Shown: positions 1 to 5,922 of the stretch, one piece after another
Position numbering within the stretch: position 1 is the first letter of the stretch
Layout of the letters: every line of letters begins with the position of its first letter
Assembly: GCA_024639745.1 (NCBI GenBank)
Contig: JAHEHW010000039.1
Span: forward strand, 1-9,430
Source of the DNA: Salaquimonas sp.
Lineage (GTDB): Bacteria > Pseudomonadota > Alphaproteobacteria > Rhizobiales > Rhizobiaceae
Direction: 5' to 3'
Length of the DNA: 9,430 nt
Translations under genes and position numbers: made by a program
The notes under the pieces: model-generated
Told to the model about the DNA's origin: nothing
The model's input: only the letters and a program-made list of their open reading frames with translations
Database searches by the model: none

Positions 1-358
1 ACCATGCCGCCGCCTCTCTCGGATCTTTCGGCACGCCGAGACCCTTGTCGTAGATTTCCGCAATAAGCGTCTGGGCCGCCGGATCCCCCAACTTCGCGCG
101 GGGCAATGCCAATTCAAAGGCAGTCAGATAATAGCCTCGCTGATAAGCCCCATATGCCAAGTCAGGCACCGCGGCGGAAGACGCGTACGGTGACGCGCTG
201 ACGGACGATTTGGCAACTTCGGATCCAGATTCCACGGGCTCTTTATCGGACGCGCCAGTCGTTTCCTGGGCATGTGCAGGCAGGGAAAAAGCGAGACCGC
301 CAGCAAGGCTCGTAAAAACACACGCCGACCGAAACCATTTACGTAAGCTCATCATCAT
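1..358 (-). CDS. Sel1-repeat (TPR-like) exported protein, N-terminal part, runs off the window
   Basis: The open frame begins at three consecutive ATG codons (358, 355, 352) and continues without a stop to base 1, giving 119 complete codons; the C-terminus lies outside the window. Residues 1-30 form a signal peptide: basic start (SLRKWFR), a hydrophobic stretch, and an AHA|QE signal peptidase I site after residue 30. A Ser/Ala-rich low-complexity linker follows to about residue 65. After it comes a Sel1-type helical repeat, recognisable from AKLGDPAAQTLIAEIYDKG and GVPKDPREAAAW. Sel1 repeats are protein-binding solenoids, so a periplasmic or envelope scaffold role is inferred; no enzyme is implied. 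The start overlaps the end of the ThiE-like gene by 20 bases in another frame, which suggests translational coupling. Which of the three ATGs is used cannot be decided; GGA lies about 10 bases upstream of the first. Confidence 0.85.
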   Translation of the reverse strand, partial: MMMSLRKWFRSACVFTSLAGGLAFSLPAHAQETTGASDKEPVESGSEVAKSSVSASPYASSAAVPDLAYGAYQRGYYLTAFELALPRAKLGDPAAQTLIAEIYDKGLGVPKDPREAAAW

Positions 359-1037
359 GAAAGATATCCGGCGCCCGTTCATCAAGTAGTTCGTTCACTG
401 CGGCAACAGCCACAGAAGGAGAATCTTCCGCATCAAAAACAGCACGGCCAAGGGCCACGAATTCCGCCCCCGTTTCAGCCGCGGCGACCGCGCTGCCAAT
501 CGCCGTCCCTCCCATGACAACGACCGGAAGTTCCATAACTTCAACGCACCATCCCGCAATCGCCAGGCTTTTCGGATGCGGCTCGGCACGAATATCACCG
601 CCGAGTTTGCCGAAGAAAAGAAAGTCCGGCAGCAATTCCCCGACAGTCATCGCGTCATGCCGTGTCTTGACATTGCCGTATCCTACAATTTTTTTTGGCG
701 AAAACCGGGCAATCGCATCCTTCAGCGATTGAACTCCATTGGTGACGATAAGGCCATCAGCCCCGCTGCGGCCCAATATTCTTGTGTCATTTTCGACAAT
801 CAAAGGAACGTCATGCTTGTGGGCCATCTCGACAAGTGCCGAAAGGAAGCCTGTCGCATCGCTGAGCGCCTCGAATGGACCGCGACAGATTATGCTCGCA
901 ACATCGCCTTGTGAAAGACACGCGTGCAAAATATGCGGCGTTACGGTTTCTCCCTCAATCACGAGGATCACCCGACAGCGGTCGCGGCCAATCTTCTTGG
1001 AAGAAGGATTATCACTGTCAGAGGCCACGGGCTTCAT
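339..1037 (-). CDS. Thiamine phosphate synthase-like (ThiE/TenI fold) protein, divergent
   Basis: A 232-residue protein with the (beta/alpha)8 pattern of the ThiE/TenI family. Recognisable pieces are PLIVENDT (78-85, strand with the family Asn-Asp pair), GADGLIV (92-98), IVGYGNVKTRHDA (117-129), DFLFFGKLGGD (138-148, the position of the ThiE GPVF-type strand) and PVVVMGG (171-177, family P-V-x-A-I-G-G), then ETGAEFVALGRAVF (188-201). Canonical ThiE makes thiamine monophosphate from HMP-PP and thiazole phosphate. Here the usual QLR(D/E)K motif on the second strand is replaced by VASIICRG (46-53), and the phosphate-binding P-T-x-T-K loop is not evident, so this catalysis is doubtful. Alphaproteobacterial relatives of this type are commonly annotated as thiamine phosphate synthase. 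Start choice is uncertain: TTG at 1046, ATG at 1037 and GTG at 1028 share the frame. AGGA abuts the ATG but is well spaced for the GTG. No other thiamine genes are visible nearby. Confidence 0.8.
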   Translation of the reverse strand: MKPVASDSDNPSSKKIGRDRCRVILVIEGETVTPHILHACLSQGDVASIICRGPFEALSDATGFLSALVEMAHKHDVPLIVENDTRILGRSGADGLIVTNGVQSLKDAIARFSPKKIVGYGNVKTRHDAMTVGELLPDFLFFGKLGGDIRAEPHPKSLAIAGWCVEVMELPVVVMGGTAIGSAVAAAETGAEFVALGRAVFDAEDSPSVAVAAVNELLDERAPDIFHDDELT

Positions 1038-1155
1038 TCCTATCAAACGAGTCTGGCTCGTATAGACCCCACGTCTCTCCTATCGCAAGCAACAAACTCT
1101 TTGCGTGCCAGCGAATCGCCGCTGGTCAGTTTTCAAATGGGATAGCTCCCGGCTT

Positions 1156-1208
1156 CAATCCGGCCGGATTGGGAACCCGAAATCGGGTATGGATACCGAA
1201 ATTGGTTT
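1156..1208. repeat. Cluster of adjacent palindromes and short repeats
   Basis: Several symmetric elements are packed into 53 bases. Bases 1156-1171 are a perfect 16-base palindrome (CAATCCGG/CCGGATTG). Bases 1175-1188 form ACCCGA-AA-TCGGGT. Bases 1186-1197 form GGTAT-GG-ATACC. A direct repeat, CCGAAATCGG at 1177 and CCGAAATTGG at 1196, recurs with a 19-base period. The cluster lies only four bases beyond the stop of the minus-strand YdcH gene and about 120 bases ahead of the ThiE-like gene. It could be a factor-independent terminator without a clear T-run, an mRNA-stabilising hairpin, a repressor operator for the ThiE-like/Sel1 pair, or one copy of a dispersed palindromic repeat. Only the symmetry is seen; function is not. 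Confidence 0.6.
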
Positions 1209-1211
1209 AGG

Positions 1212-1376
1212 TCAGTTCGTCAGTTTTTTGATCTTATCTTTCAGGAGTAATTTTTGCCGCTTTATTTCTGCAATTTCGTCGTCGCGGCTGCTCGGGCGCC
1301 GCATGGCTTCTTCAAGTCTGTCTTCAAGTTCCACATGTTTTTGTTTCAACTGATCAATGTGTGAACCCAATGCCAT
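1212..1376 (-). CDS. YdcH family protein (DUF465), small paralog
   Basis: A 54-residue ORF, MALGSHIDQL...KKLTN, too short for most gene-length cut-offs. A good Shine-Dalgarno (GGAGG, 8 bases before the ATG at 1376) fixes the start. The sequence is almost wholly charged and helical. It follows the DUF465 pattern: His-x-x-Leu near the N-terminus (HIDQLKQKHVELEDRL), a short polar turn with Pro (RRPSSRDDE, 27-35), and the conserved second helix IAEIKRQKLLLKDKIKKL. Two helices probably make an antiparallel hairpin that dimerises. The molecular function of YdcH/DUF465 proteins is not established. It is transcribed away from a second YdcH gene at 1559. Downstream are the palindrome cluster and, on the same strand, the ThiE-like gene, with which it might be cotranscribed across a 174-base gap. 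Confidence 0.88.
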   Translation of the reverse strand: MALGSHIDQLKQKHVELEDRLEEAMRRPSSRDDEIAEIKRQKLLLKDKIKKLTN

Positions 1377-1558
1377 CGTTTAACCTCCGCGTATGTAAAC
1401 GAGAAAATTCCACCACAGAATGCGCGCCTTGTCCAATCGTCACGGTCACGAATTGATACGCTGTGAATTGACAGTGAAAAATTGGTAAAGCGGCCTGCCG
1501 GATTTGCTCATTCGAGCTTTTCTGCTAGGAACGATAAAAACCTTCGGAAAACCTTTCA
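1377..1558. promoter_or_regulatory. Divergent intergenic region between two YdcH genes
   Basis: These 182 bases must carry the promoters of both the minus-strand YdcH gene and, probably, the plus-strand ydcH-purE-purK group. Visible elements are a TTGACA (1468-1473, plus strand) without a convincing -10 at normal spacing, a tandem GTCACGGTCACG (1439-1450), and two GAATTGA copies about 15 bases apart (1450 and 1465). None is enough to place a promoter. I see no riboswitch-like fold and no PurR-type operator I could defend. Confidence 0.4.
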
Positions 1559-1762
1559 ATGGGCGACGACGAACTCACCGAATTGCGGGTAGAGCTGGCA
1601 AAGCTGGAGATTGCTCATGCCGATCTCGATCGGGCCATCGACGCTCTGACGCGGGTGGGTGGTGATGCGTTGTGCATACAGCGCTTCAAGAAGAAAAAGC
1701 TAATGATGAAGGATGAAATTGCCGCGCTGCGGGAAAAAGTCTTACCCGACATCATCGCCTGA
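1559..1762 (+). CDS. YdcH family protein (DUF465), purE-linked paralog
   Basis: A 67-residue, strongly helical protein. It shows the DUF465 signature [11 protein letters not shown] (20-30), then a Gly-rich turn (VGGDA), then [21 protein letters not shown] (40-60) and a short C-terminal LPDIIA tail. It is more basic and longer than the divergent 54-residue paralog at 1212-1376. Both share the hairpin of two helices with a K-x-x-K-L-x-x-K-D core, so they are probably ancient duplicates. The ATG at 1559 has only a weak upstream ribosome site (GGAAAA). The gene ends 56 bases before purE on the same strand and probably shares its transcript. A purine-related role is suggested only by position; the family's biochemical function is unknown. 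Confidence 0.88.
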   Translation: MGDDELTELRVELAKLEIAHADLDRAIDALTRVGGDALCIQRFKKKKLMMKDEIAALREKVLPDIIA

Positions 1763-1818
1763 TTTGCGTCCGTTTGATCACCGAATGCGACCAGCAACTG
1801 CCTGAAAGCCTTCCTCAA

Positions 1819-2313
1819 ATGACTGAAAACTCACCTGAAGTCGCCATTATCATGGGTAGCCAGTCCGACTGGGGAACCATGCGTCACGCCGCCGATACGC
1901 TCACAAGCCTTGAAATCGGCTACGCTGCGAAGATCGTGTCCGCCCATCGCACCCCGGACAGGCTTTATCAATTCGCCAAAAGCGCGCGTCAGATAGGCTA
2001 CAAGGTGATTATTGCAGGAGCAGGAGGGGCAGCCCACCTGCCGGGTATGACGGCGGCGATGACGTCGCTTCCTGTCTTTGGCGTTCCGGTTCAGTCACGC
2101 GCGCTGAATGGCCAGGATAGCCTGCTTTCGATCGTGCAGATGCCCGCCGGGATTCCGGTGGGAACGCTGGCGATCGGCAAAGCCGGAGCGATGAATGCGG
2201 CATTGCTCGCAGCATCGGTACTGTCGCTTGGCGATGACGGAATTCGTGACCGCCTCGAAGCCTGGCGGGAAACCCAGACATCAAGCGTTGCGGATGAACC
2301 GGTCGATGAATAA
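1819..2313 (+). CDS. purE: N5-carboxyaminoimidazole ribonucleotide mutase (PurE, class I)
   Basis: PurE rearranges N5-CAIR, the PurK product, to CAIR in de novo purine synthesis; it is a cytosolic octamer. The 164-residue product fits the family length. It carries the nucleotide/phosphate loop MGSQSDW (12-18), the strand-loop SAHRTPDR (41-48) and the active-site segment [11 protein letters not shown] (67-77) with its invariant His73. PVFGVPVQS and [19 protein letters not shown] (98-116) follow, typical of the bacterial class I enzyme that works with PurK. The frame is open upstream to a TTG at 1774, but those 15 residues precede the normal family start, so the ATG at 1819 is preferred although its ribosome site is poor. 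Only 39 bases separate it from purK, as expected for an operon. Confidence 0.96.
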   Translation: MTENSPEVAIIMGSQSDWGTMRHAADTLTSLEIGYAAKIVSAHRTPDRLYQFAKSARQIGYKVIIAGAGGAAHLPGMTAAMTSLPVFGVPVQSRALNGQDSLLSIVQMPAGIPVGTLAIGKAGAMNAALLAASVLSLGDDGIRDRLEAWRETQTSSVADEPVDE

Positions 2314-2352
2314 GACGGGTCAAGATCAGTACTTTCCGAGGGAGAGCAAGGG

Positions 2353-3435
2353 ATGAGTCTAGAGCCGGGCCAGACCATCGGCATTCTGGGAGGGGGCCAA
2401 CTCGGTCGAATGCTGGCCATAGCCGCCGGGCGGCTCGGCTTGAAAGTCCTAATTTTCGATCCGGATGCTAACAGCCCCGCGGCACAGCTCGCCAACAAGC
2501 ATATGCAGGCATCCTACGACGACGAAGAAGCGCTCGCCCGCTTTGCCGATGAATGCGATATCGTCACTTACGAGTTCGAAAATGTACCCCTCGATACCGC
2601 CCGTTTCGTCGAGGACAGATCGCCACTCCGGCCCGGAAGCACGGCACTCGAGAAGAGCCAGGATCGCTTGGAAGAAAAAACCTTTATCCGCAGCCTTGAC
2701 ATTGGCACCGCGCCATTTCGCGCAATCTGTGGGCTTAAAGATCTGATTGCTGCCGCGAAGGCGATGGACGGGCCCTCGATCCTGAAGACCCGACGGCTTG
2801 GCTACGACGGAAAAGGGCAAGCCCGTGTCGACGCCGGCGCCACCGACAATGCATTTGAAAAGGCCTGGCTGGCGATTGACGAGAAGCCCGCAATTCTTGA
2901 AGGATTCGTGCCGTTTTCGAAAGAGATTTCGGTCATTGCGGCACGCAGTACGGATGGGCGGGTTGTCGCATTCGATCCTGCGGAAAACCGCCATAAAGAC
3001 GGCATCCTGAGAACCTCCGTTGTGCCTTCGGTTATCGAAACGGCGACGGCGACGGCGGCCAAGGAGGTCACAGCCCGAATCCTCGAGAACCTTGAATATG
3101 TCGGGGTGATCGGTGTCGAGTTTTTTGTGCTTGAAGACGGTTCGGTTCTGGTCAACGAATTCGCGCCGAGGGTCCACAATTCCGGGCACTGGACAGAAGC
3201 CGCGTGCCAGGTCTCCCAATTCGAACAGCATATACGGGCGATTGCCGGTTGGCCGCTGGCAACGCCGATTCGCCACAGCGACTGCGAAATGTTCAATCTT
3301 ATCGGTAGCGAGGTTGATGACTGGCCAGCGATCCTTGAAGCCGACGACACGGTTCTGCACCTTTACGGTAAGGCAGAAACCCGATCGGGGCGGAAGATGG
3401 GGCATTTTACCCGATTAAACCCCCGTCAAAGTTGA
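2353..3435 (+). CDS. purK: N5-carboxyaminoimidazole ribonucleotide synthase (PurK)
   Basis: PurK uses ATP and bicarbonate to carboxylate aminoimidazole ribonucleotide to N5-CAIR, which PurE then isomerises. The 360-residue protein shows the complete ATP-grasp layout. An N-terminal Rossmann-like segment holds IGILGGGQLGRM (9-20), followed by YEFENVP (73-79). The ATP-grasp core has KTRRLGYDGKGQ (145-156), the hinge ILEGFVPFSKEISVI (181-195), GVIGVEFF (251-258) and the metal/product site NEFAPRVHNSGHWT (268-281). The C-terminal lid ends in the family-typical KAETRSGRKMGHF (340-352). A purine-rich ribosome site (GGGAGAGCAAGGG) directly precedes the ATG. There is no truncation and no missing motif. 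The next gene, rpsU, is 209 bases away, so the purine operon probably ends here. Confidence 0.97.
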   Translation: MSLEPGQTIGILGGGQLGRMLAIAAGRLGLKVLIFDPDANSPAAQLANKHMQASYDDEEALARFADECDIVTYEFENVPLDTARFVEDRSPLRPGSTALEKSQDRLEEKTFIRSLDIGTAPFRAICGLKDLIAAAKAMDGPSILKTRRLGYDGKGQARVDAGATDNAFEKAWLAIDEKPAILEGFVPFSKEISVIAARSTDGRVVAFDPAENRHKDGILRTSVVPSVIETATATAAKEVTARILENLEYVGVIGVEFFVLEDGSVLVNEFAPRVHNSGHWTEAACQVSQFEQHIRAIAGWPLATPIRHSDCEMFNLIGSEVDDWPAILEADDTVLHLYGKAETRSGRKMGHFTRLNPRQS

Positions 3436-3644
3436 AATTCAATGCTGCCGGTAGTGGACAAATAGTCGATTTTTTGTTATCCGCGCTCAAAACTCGTAGC
3501 GGGTGCCGCTAGGGGAACGCAGATTTTTACCCGAATATGTGCGAATTTCCTGCCCGCCGACTGGGTCGGTGGATCGGGAAACGGCGCTCAACATAGAAAA
3601 GGTTCGGCAAGACCGGACACAACGACCGAAGGAAGTGATCAACC
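3436..3644 (+). other. purK-rpsU intergenic region, likely rpsU leader
   Basis: 209 bases without a credible gene. A perfect 6-base stem with a 3-base loop (TAGCGG/CCGCTA, 3497-3511) is followed 12 bases later by TTTTT (3524-3528). It is too distant to be a textbook terminator, but could act as a weak one for purK or as leader structure. A short self-complementary TTGAA-A-TTCAA spans the purK stop. I could not place an rpsU promoter with confidence. Confidence 0.35.
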
Positions 3645-3860
3645 GTGCAGGTAATCGTTCGCGATAACAACGTTGACCAGGCGCTGCGCGCCTTGAAGAA
3701 AAAGATGCAGCGCGAAGGCATTTTCCGCGAAATGAAAAAACGGAGCGCCTACGAAAAGCCATCGGAAAAACGTGCTCGTGCCAAGGCAGAGGCCGTTCGC
3801 CGCGCGCGTAAGCTGGCTCGCAAGAAAGCACAGCGCGAGGGACTTCTTCCCAACCGTTGA
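3645..3860 (+). CDS. rpsU: 30S ribosomal protein S21
   Basis: S21 is a small, very basic protein of the 30S subunit platform near the 3' end of 16S rRNA, involved in early translation initiation. The 71-residue product carries the family signature from the start: [20 protein letters not shown], then [36 protein letters not shown] and a Lys/Arg-rich helical tail ending REGLLPNR. The start is a GTG at 3645; an in-frame TGA nine bases upstream excludes anything longer. A GGAAG ribosome site lies 7 bases before it. Many alphaproteobacterial S21 proteins have a slightly longer basic C-terminus; this one stops short, at a length like the gammaproteobacterial form. It appears to be transcribed alone, ending at the terminator at 3952-3992. 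Confidence 0.97.
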   Translation: MQVIVRDNNVDQALRALKKKMQREGIFREMKKRSAYEKPSEKRARAKAEAVRRARKLARKKAQREGLLPNR

Positions 3861-3895
3861 TAAAGAGCTTTCGCTCTTGGCGATATAATACTCCG

Positions 3896-3992
3896 GGCGC
3901 CGTTATTTTGCCTCTTTCATGGTGGCACAGGCCAGACGGTAAGGGATCCATGGGCGGAAACTGACCGAGGTCGCTTCCGCCCTTTCTATTTT
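3896..3992 (+). ncRNA. Candidate small RNA or structured rpsU 3' UTR
   Basis: A perfect TATAAT (3884-3889) sits 24 bases behind the rpsU stop, and a strong intrinsic terminator ends near 3992. Initiation 6-8 bases after the TATAAT would give an RNA of about 97 bases. Inside it, GCCGT (3899-3903) can pair with ACGGT (3936-3940), enclosing a small hairpin TGGC-ACAG-GCCA (3923-3934), and the terminator hairpin follows. The weak point is the -35: the best TTGATA (3857-3862) is 21 bases from the -10, outside the normal range, and the element at 17 bases (TAAAGA) is poor. The same bases could simply be the 3' end of the rpsU message. I recognise no known RNA family. Confidence 0.27.
3952..3992 (+). 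terminator. Intrinsic terminator downstream of rpsU
   Basis: A perfect 8-base stem, GGGCGGAA (3952-3959) with TTCCGCCC (3975-3982), is closed by a 15-base loop that can fold further through GAC/GTC. It is followed at once by the T-rich tract TTTCTATTTT (3983-3992). This is the clearest factor-independent terminator in the window and separates rpsU from the TPR lipoprotein gene. Confidence 0.8.
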
Positions 3993-4017
3993 AGGGCTGC
4001 GATTACCATCAACAGGC

Positions 4018-4046
4018 TTGACGGAAGCGGCCAGTGAACTGACGAT
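4018..4046 (+). promoter_or_regulatory. Possible promoter of the TPR lipoprotein gene
   Basis: CTTGAC at 4017-4022 matches the -35 hexamer common in rhizobial housekeeping promoters. About 17 bases later lies GACGAT, a weak -10. It falls just after the rpsU terminator and about 70 bases before the lipoprotein start, which is where a promoter is needed. Only the -35 is convincing. Confidence 0.3.
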
Positions 4047-4126
4047 ACCCGCAATTGGAAAATGTATGTGGCCGAATGCAAATACCGGCCTGAAGCGAAC
4101 TGAACGGACTTGGGCAATTGACCACC

Positions 4127-4951
4127 ATGCTGGCGCTTTTTTCTTCACCGCTACTGATCCGCCATGCACTTTTCGCAGCTATCCTTTCGCTGGCAGGTTG
4201 CACATCGACACAGGTCGAAAATGCTATCAGCCTTGATCCTGCCCAAGGATCGGAAGCAAATCTCGCATCGCTTACGCAGATGGTGGAGCGCAATCCGAAT
4301 TCGCCAGAAGCTTATAACGTTCGCGGCACAGCATATGGACGCGCCGGTCGAAACCGCGAGGCGATGGCCGACTTTAGCAAGGCAATTGATCTCAATAATC
4401 GCTTTTACCAGGCCTATGCCAACCGCGCATTGATCCACCGCGCTATGGGCAATCCGGTCGAAGCCGTTCAGGATTATTCCCGGGCGCTGAAGATTAATCC
4501 CCAATACGATGTCGCCTATATCGGACGTGGCAATGTGTACCGGCTTGCCGGCAAGGATAACGAGGCGTTACGCGATTATCAGCGGGCCATCCAGCTTGGT
4601 TCGACAAATCCCCGCGCCTATTATTCTCGAGGCCTGATCCTACAAAACCGTGGCGACCACAAACGGGCGATCGAAGACTTTACGACAGCCATTTCGCTCG
4701 AACCGACAGCTGCCGAACCATACAATAGCCGAGGCGTTTCCTATCTGGCGATTAACGACGCTTACAATGCGCTCGAAGACGCCAATCGCGCCCTGCGCAT
4801 CGATGAGCGTTACAGCGAAGCATGGGTCACTCAGGCACTGGCCCTTGAGCAGCAAGGAAGCCGCGCGAAGGCCAACAAGGCTTTCAGGCGCGCAGTTCAA
4901 TTGGATGGCAATAGCCAGGCGGCCCGTGAGGGCGTCAATCGTACAAGCTGA
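4127..4951 (+). CDS. TPR-repeat lipoprotein (NlpI-like architecture)
   Basis: A 274-residue protein counted from ATG 4127; an in-frame TTG at 4118 would add three residues. The N-terminus is a lipoprotein signal with a hydrophobic helix and lipobox LAGC (Cys25 as the acylated residue), so the mature protein should be membrane-anchored. Ser and Thr after the Cys, with no Asp at +2, fit outer-membrane delivery by the enterobacterial rule, which may not hold here. A linker is followed by six consecutive 34-residue tetratricopeptide repeats, starting at PEAYNVRGTAYG, YQAYANRALIHR, DVAYIGRGNVYR, PRAYYSRGLILQ, AEPYNSRGVSYL and SEAWVTQALALE. The repeats run almost to the C-terminus, leaving no room for a catalytic domain. 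By analogy with NlpI, an adaptor role for periplasmic or envelope enzymes is inferred. The gene appears to be transcribed singly. Confidence 0.9.
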   Translation: MLALFSSPLLIRHALFAAILSLAGCTSTQVENAISLDPAQGSEANLASLTQMVERNPNSPEAYNVRGTAYGRAGRNREAMADFSKAIDLNNRFYQAYANRALIHRAMGNPVEAVQDYSRALKINPQYDVAYIGRGNVYRLAGKDNEALRDYQRAIQLGSTNPRAYYSRGLILQNRGDHKRAIEDFTTAISLEPTAAEPYNSRGVSYLAINDAYNALEDANRALRIDERYSEAWVTQALALEQQGSRAKANKAFRRAVQLDGNSQAAREGVNRTS

Positions 4952-5109
4952 GTTATGGTCCGTTACGAATAAACACTGACCATGCGCTCCATCGCCGTCT
5001 TTATGAACAATGTCTCGCCTAGCGAAGAACCAGGATAAGAAGCGACAGGGCTATCAAAGACAGCCACGCAAGATGCGATCAGACAATTGAGCGGAAAGTG
5101 ATCGGCTAC

Positions 5110-5343
5110 TCAGACGATGAAAAAGCCGATGACCATAAGGATTACAAAGGCGACGATACCGCCGAACAGTCCGCCACCGCCAAAAAAGCCGAGCATCATC
5201 GCCAACAACAACGCGACGCAAGCGACAACCGTCCACTTGGATAGCCACAGAAAAAGTTCATACGTTTTCTGATGCTCGGAATAATCCATTGCGTTAGCTG
5301 GCGGATTGGAATTGACCGTCTTTTTTTCGCTGGCTTTAGCCAT
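5110..5343 (-). CDS. aa3-type cytochrome c oxidase subunit IV
   Basis: A 77-residue inner-membrane protein of the bacterial Cox4 family, the small accessory subunit of alphaproteobacterial aa3 oxidase. A polar N-terminus leads into the family hallmark MDYSEHQKTYELFLWLSKW (19-37). Two hydrophobic segments follow: roughly 37-54 (WTVVACVALLLAMMLGFF) and 59-77, separated by a tight GGGG turn. The frame is open 35 residues further upstream, but the ATG at 5343 has a purine-rich GGGGA ribosome site and gives the usual family start, whereas the longer N-terminus resembles no known subunit. The structural role in Paracoccus-type oxidases is accessory rather than catalytic. No other oxidase gene is in the window. 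It follows the peptidase and lipoprotein genes on the same strand after a 183-base gap, so it may have its own promoter. Confidence 0.9.
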   Translation of the reverse strand: MAKASEKKTVNSNPPANAMDYSEHQKTYELFLWLSKWTVVACVALLLAMMLGFFGGGGLFGGIVAFVILMVIGFFIV

Positions 5344-5471
5344 TGTATTTCCCCGGATATCTCTCCTGAAGAGCGGCGCGGTTTGCCCAATAGAGCTTCG
5401 GCCACCCTGCTCCCGAGTTTCGTTACACAATGCCGTTATTTTTGGCAATACCCCGCCGGACGACCATCACA

Positions 5472-5490
5472 GGCAAACAGGTCATTTGCC
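5472..5490. other. Perfect hairpin between lipoprotein and oxidase subunit genes
   Basis: GGCAAA (5472-5477) and TTTGCC (5485-5490) form a perfect 6-base stem with a 7-base loop, about 40 bases downstream of the lipoprotein stop on the minus strand. There is no T-run after it in that direction, so it is not a standard terminator. It could be an RNA-processing or attenuating hairpin. Confidence 0.35.
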
Positions 5491-5526
5491 ATGCAGGGGT
5501 GATCAACTGCCCCCCGAACCGCAACT

Positions 5527-5922
5527 TCAGGCCTGCTTCCGAAGCGTGAACGTCTTACCCTGCTGATCCGTACAGGTCATCGTGACCGCATCGCTTCGAT
5601 TACAATCAGCACGATTATTCTGACCAGTTACATTACTTGTCCAATTAAGTCGCACATCGGATGCCGACATCACGAGATACCGTCCAGTCGCAAGTATTCC
5701 TCCCGTTTTGGTATCTCGCGAAACAAATGCGCCATCCGAAAAATCTGCATAGAAAACATTATCATCAGAATTCCATTGACCCTTCAAACCACCGCCGCCT
5801 GCAAGCGGATCTATCTTTTCGGGCCGGTCGCAGGCACTCAAAACCAATGCTGGCGCCAGCAACATCGCAACAAGAAAAATCTGCCCGATTGAATTCCCGC
5901 CGTTCAGACCTCGCTCAAGCAT
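5527..5922 (-). CDS. Omp10-like outer-membrane lipoprotein
   Basis: A 131-residue lipoprotein with a signal helix (11-30) and lipobox LSAC, acylated at Cys31. After a Gly-rich linker it carries one small beta-rich domain: LKGQWNSDDNVFYADFSDG, AFVSRDTKTGGILATGRY, VRLNWTSNVTGQNNRADC and MTCTDQQGKTFTLRK. The order of features matches the Omp10 lipoprotein known from Brucella as far as I recall that sequence: G-x-W, then F-x-x-G-x-F, D-T-x-x-x-x-L-A-x-G-x-Y, an N-x-x-C, and C-T-x-x-x-G-x-x-F-x-L. Two Cys residues in the domain could form a disulfide. The frame extends to 5940, but the ATG at 5922 has the strong GGAGG site. It overlaps the end of the peptidase gene by 8 bases, which implies translational coupling. 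The precise role of Omp10-type proteins is not settled; envelope integrity is the usual suggestion. Confidence 0.85.
   Translation of the reverse strand: MLERGLNGGNSIGQIFLVAMLLAPALVLSACDRPEKIDPLAGGGGLKGQWNSDDNVFYADFSDGAFVSRDTKTGGILATGRYLVMSASDVRLNWTSNVTGQNNRADCNRSDAVTMTCTDQQGKTFTLRKQA

Noticed and set aside
2449..3405. 318-codon minus-strand ORF inside purK
   Set aside because: It is the complement of a fully conserved purK reading frame; its composition is erratic and its length reflects GC-rich codon bias.
3863..3878. AAGAGC/GCTCTT hairpin directly after the rpsU stop as a terminator
   Set aside because: The stem is perfect but followed by GGCGAT rather than T residues; the better terminator is at 3952-3992.
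3919..3942. Mini-ORF MVAQARR within the candidate small RNA
   Set aside because: Seven residues with no ribosome site; kept only as part of the RNA candidate.
3487..3951. 154-codon minus-strand ORF across the rpsU region
   Set aside because: It lies antisense to rpsU, which is unmistakable, and its product has no recognisable family pattern.
4954..4983. ATGGTC/GACCAT inverted pair after the TPR gene as a terminator
   Set aside because: 17-base loop, weak stem and no T-run, so termination cannot be claimed.
3899..5446. Shared GCCGTTATTTT string at about 3899 and 5432 as a repeat family
   Set aside because: An 11-base match is expected several times by chance in a window of this length.
5344..5448. 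N-terminal extension of the oxidase subunit IV frame
   Set aside because: Those 35 residues do not fit the family start, and the internal ATG at 5343 has a good ribosome site.
5436..5492. 18-codon minus-strand ORF (starts MANDLFACDGRP) between the lipoprotein and oxidase genes
   Set aside because: No ribosome site, very short, and it contains the GGCAAA/TTTGCC hairpin; nothing supports translation.
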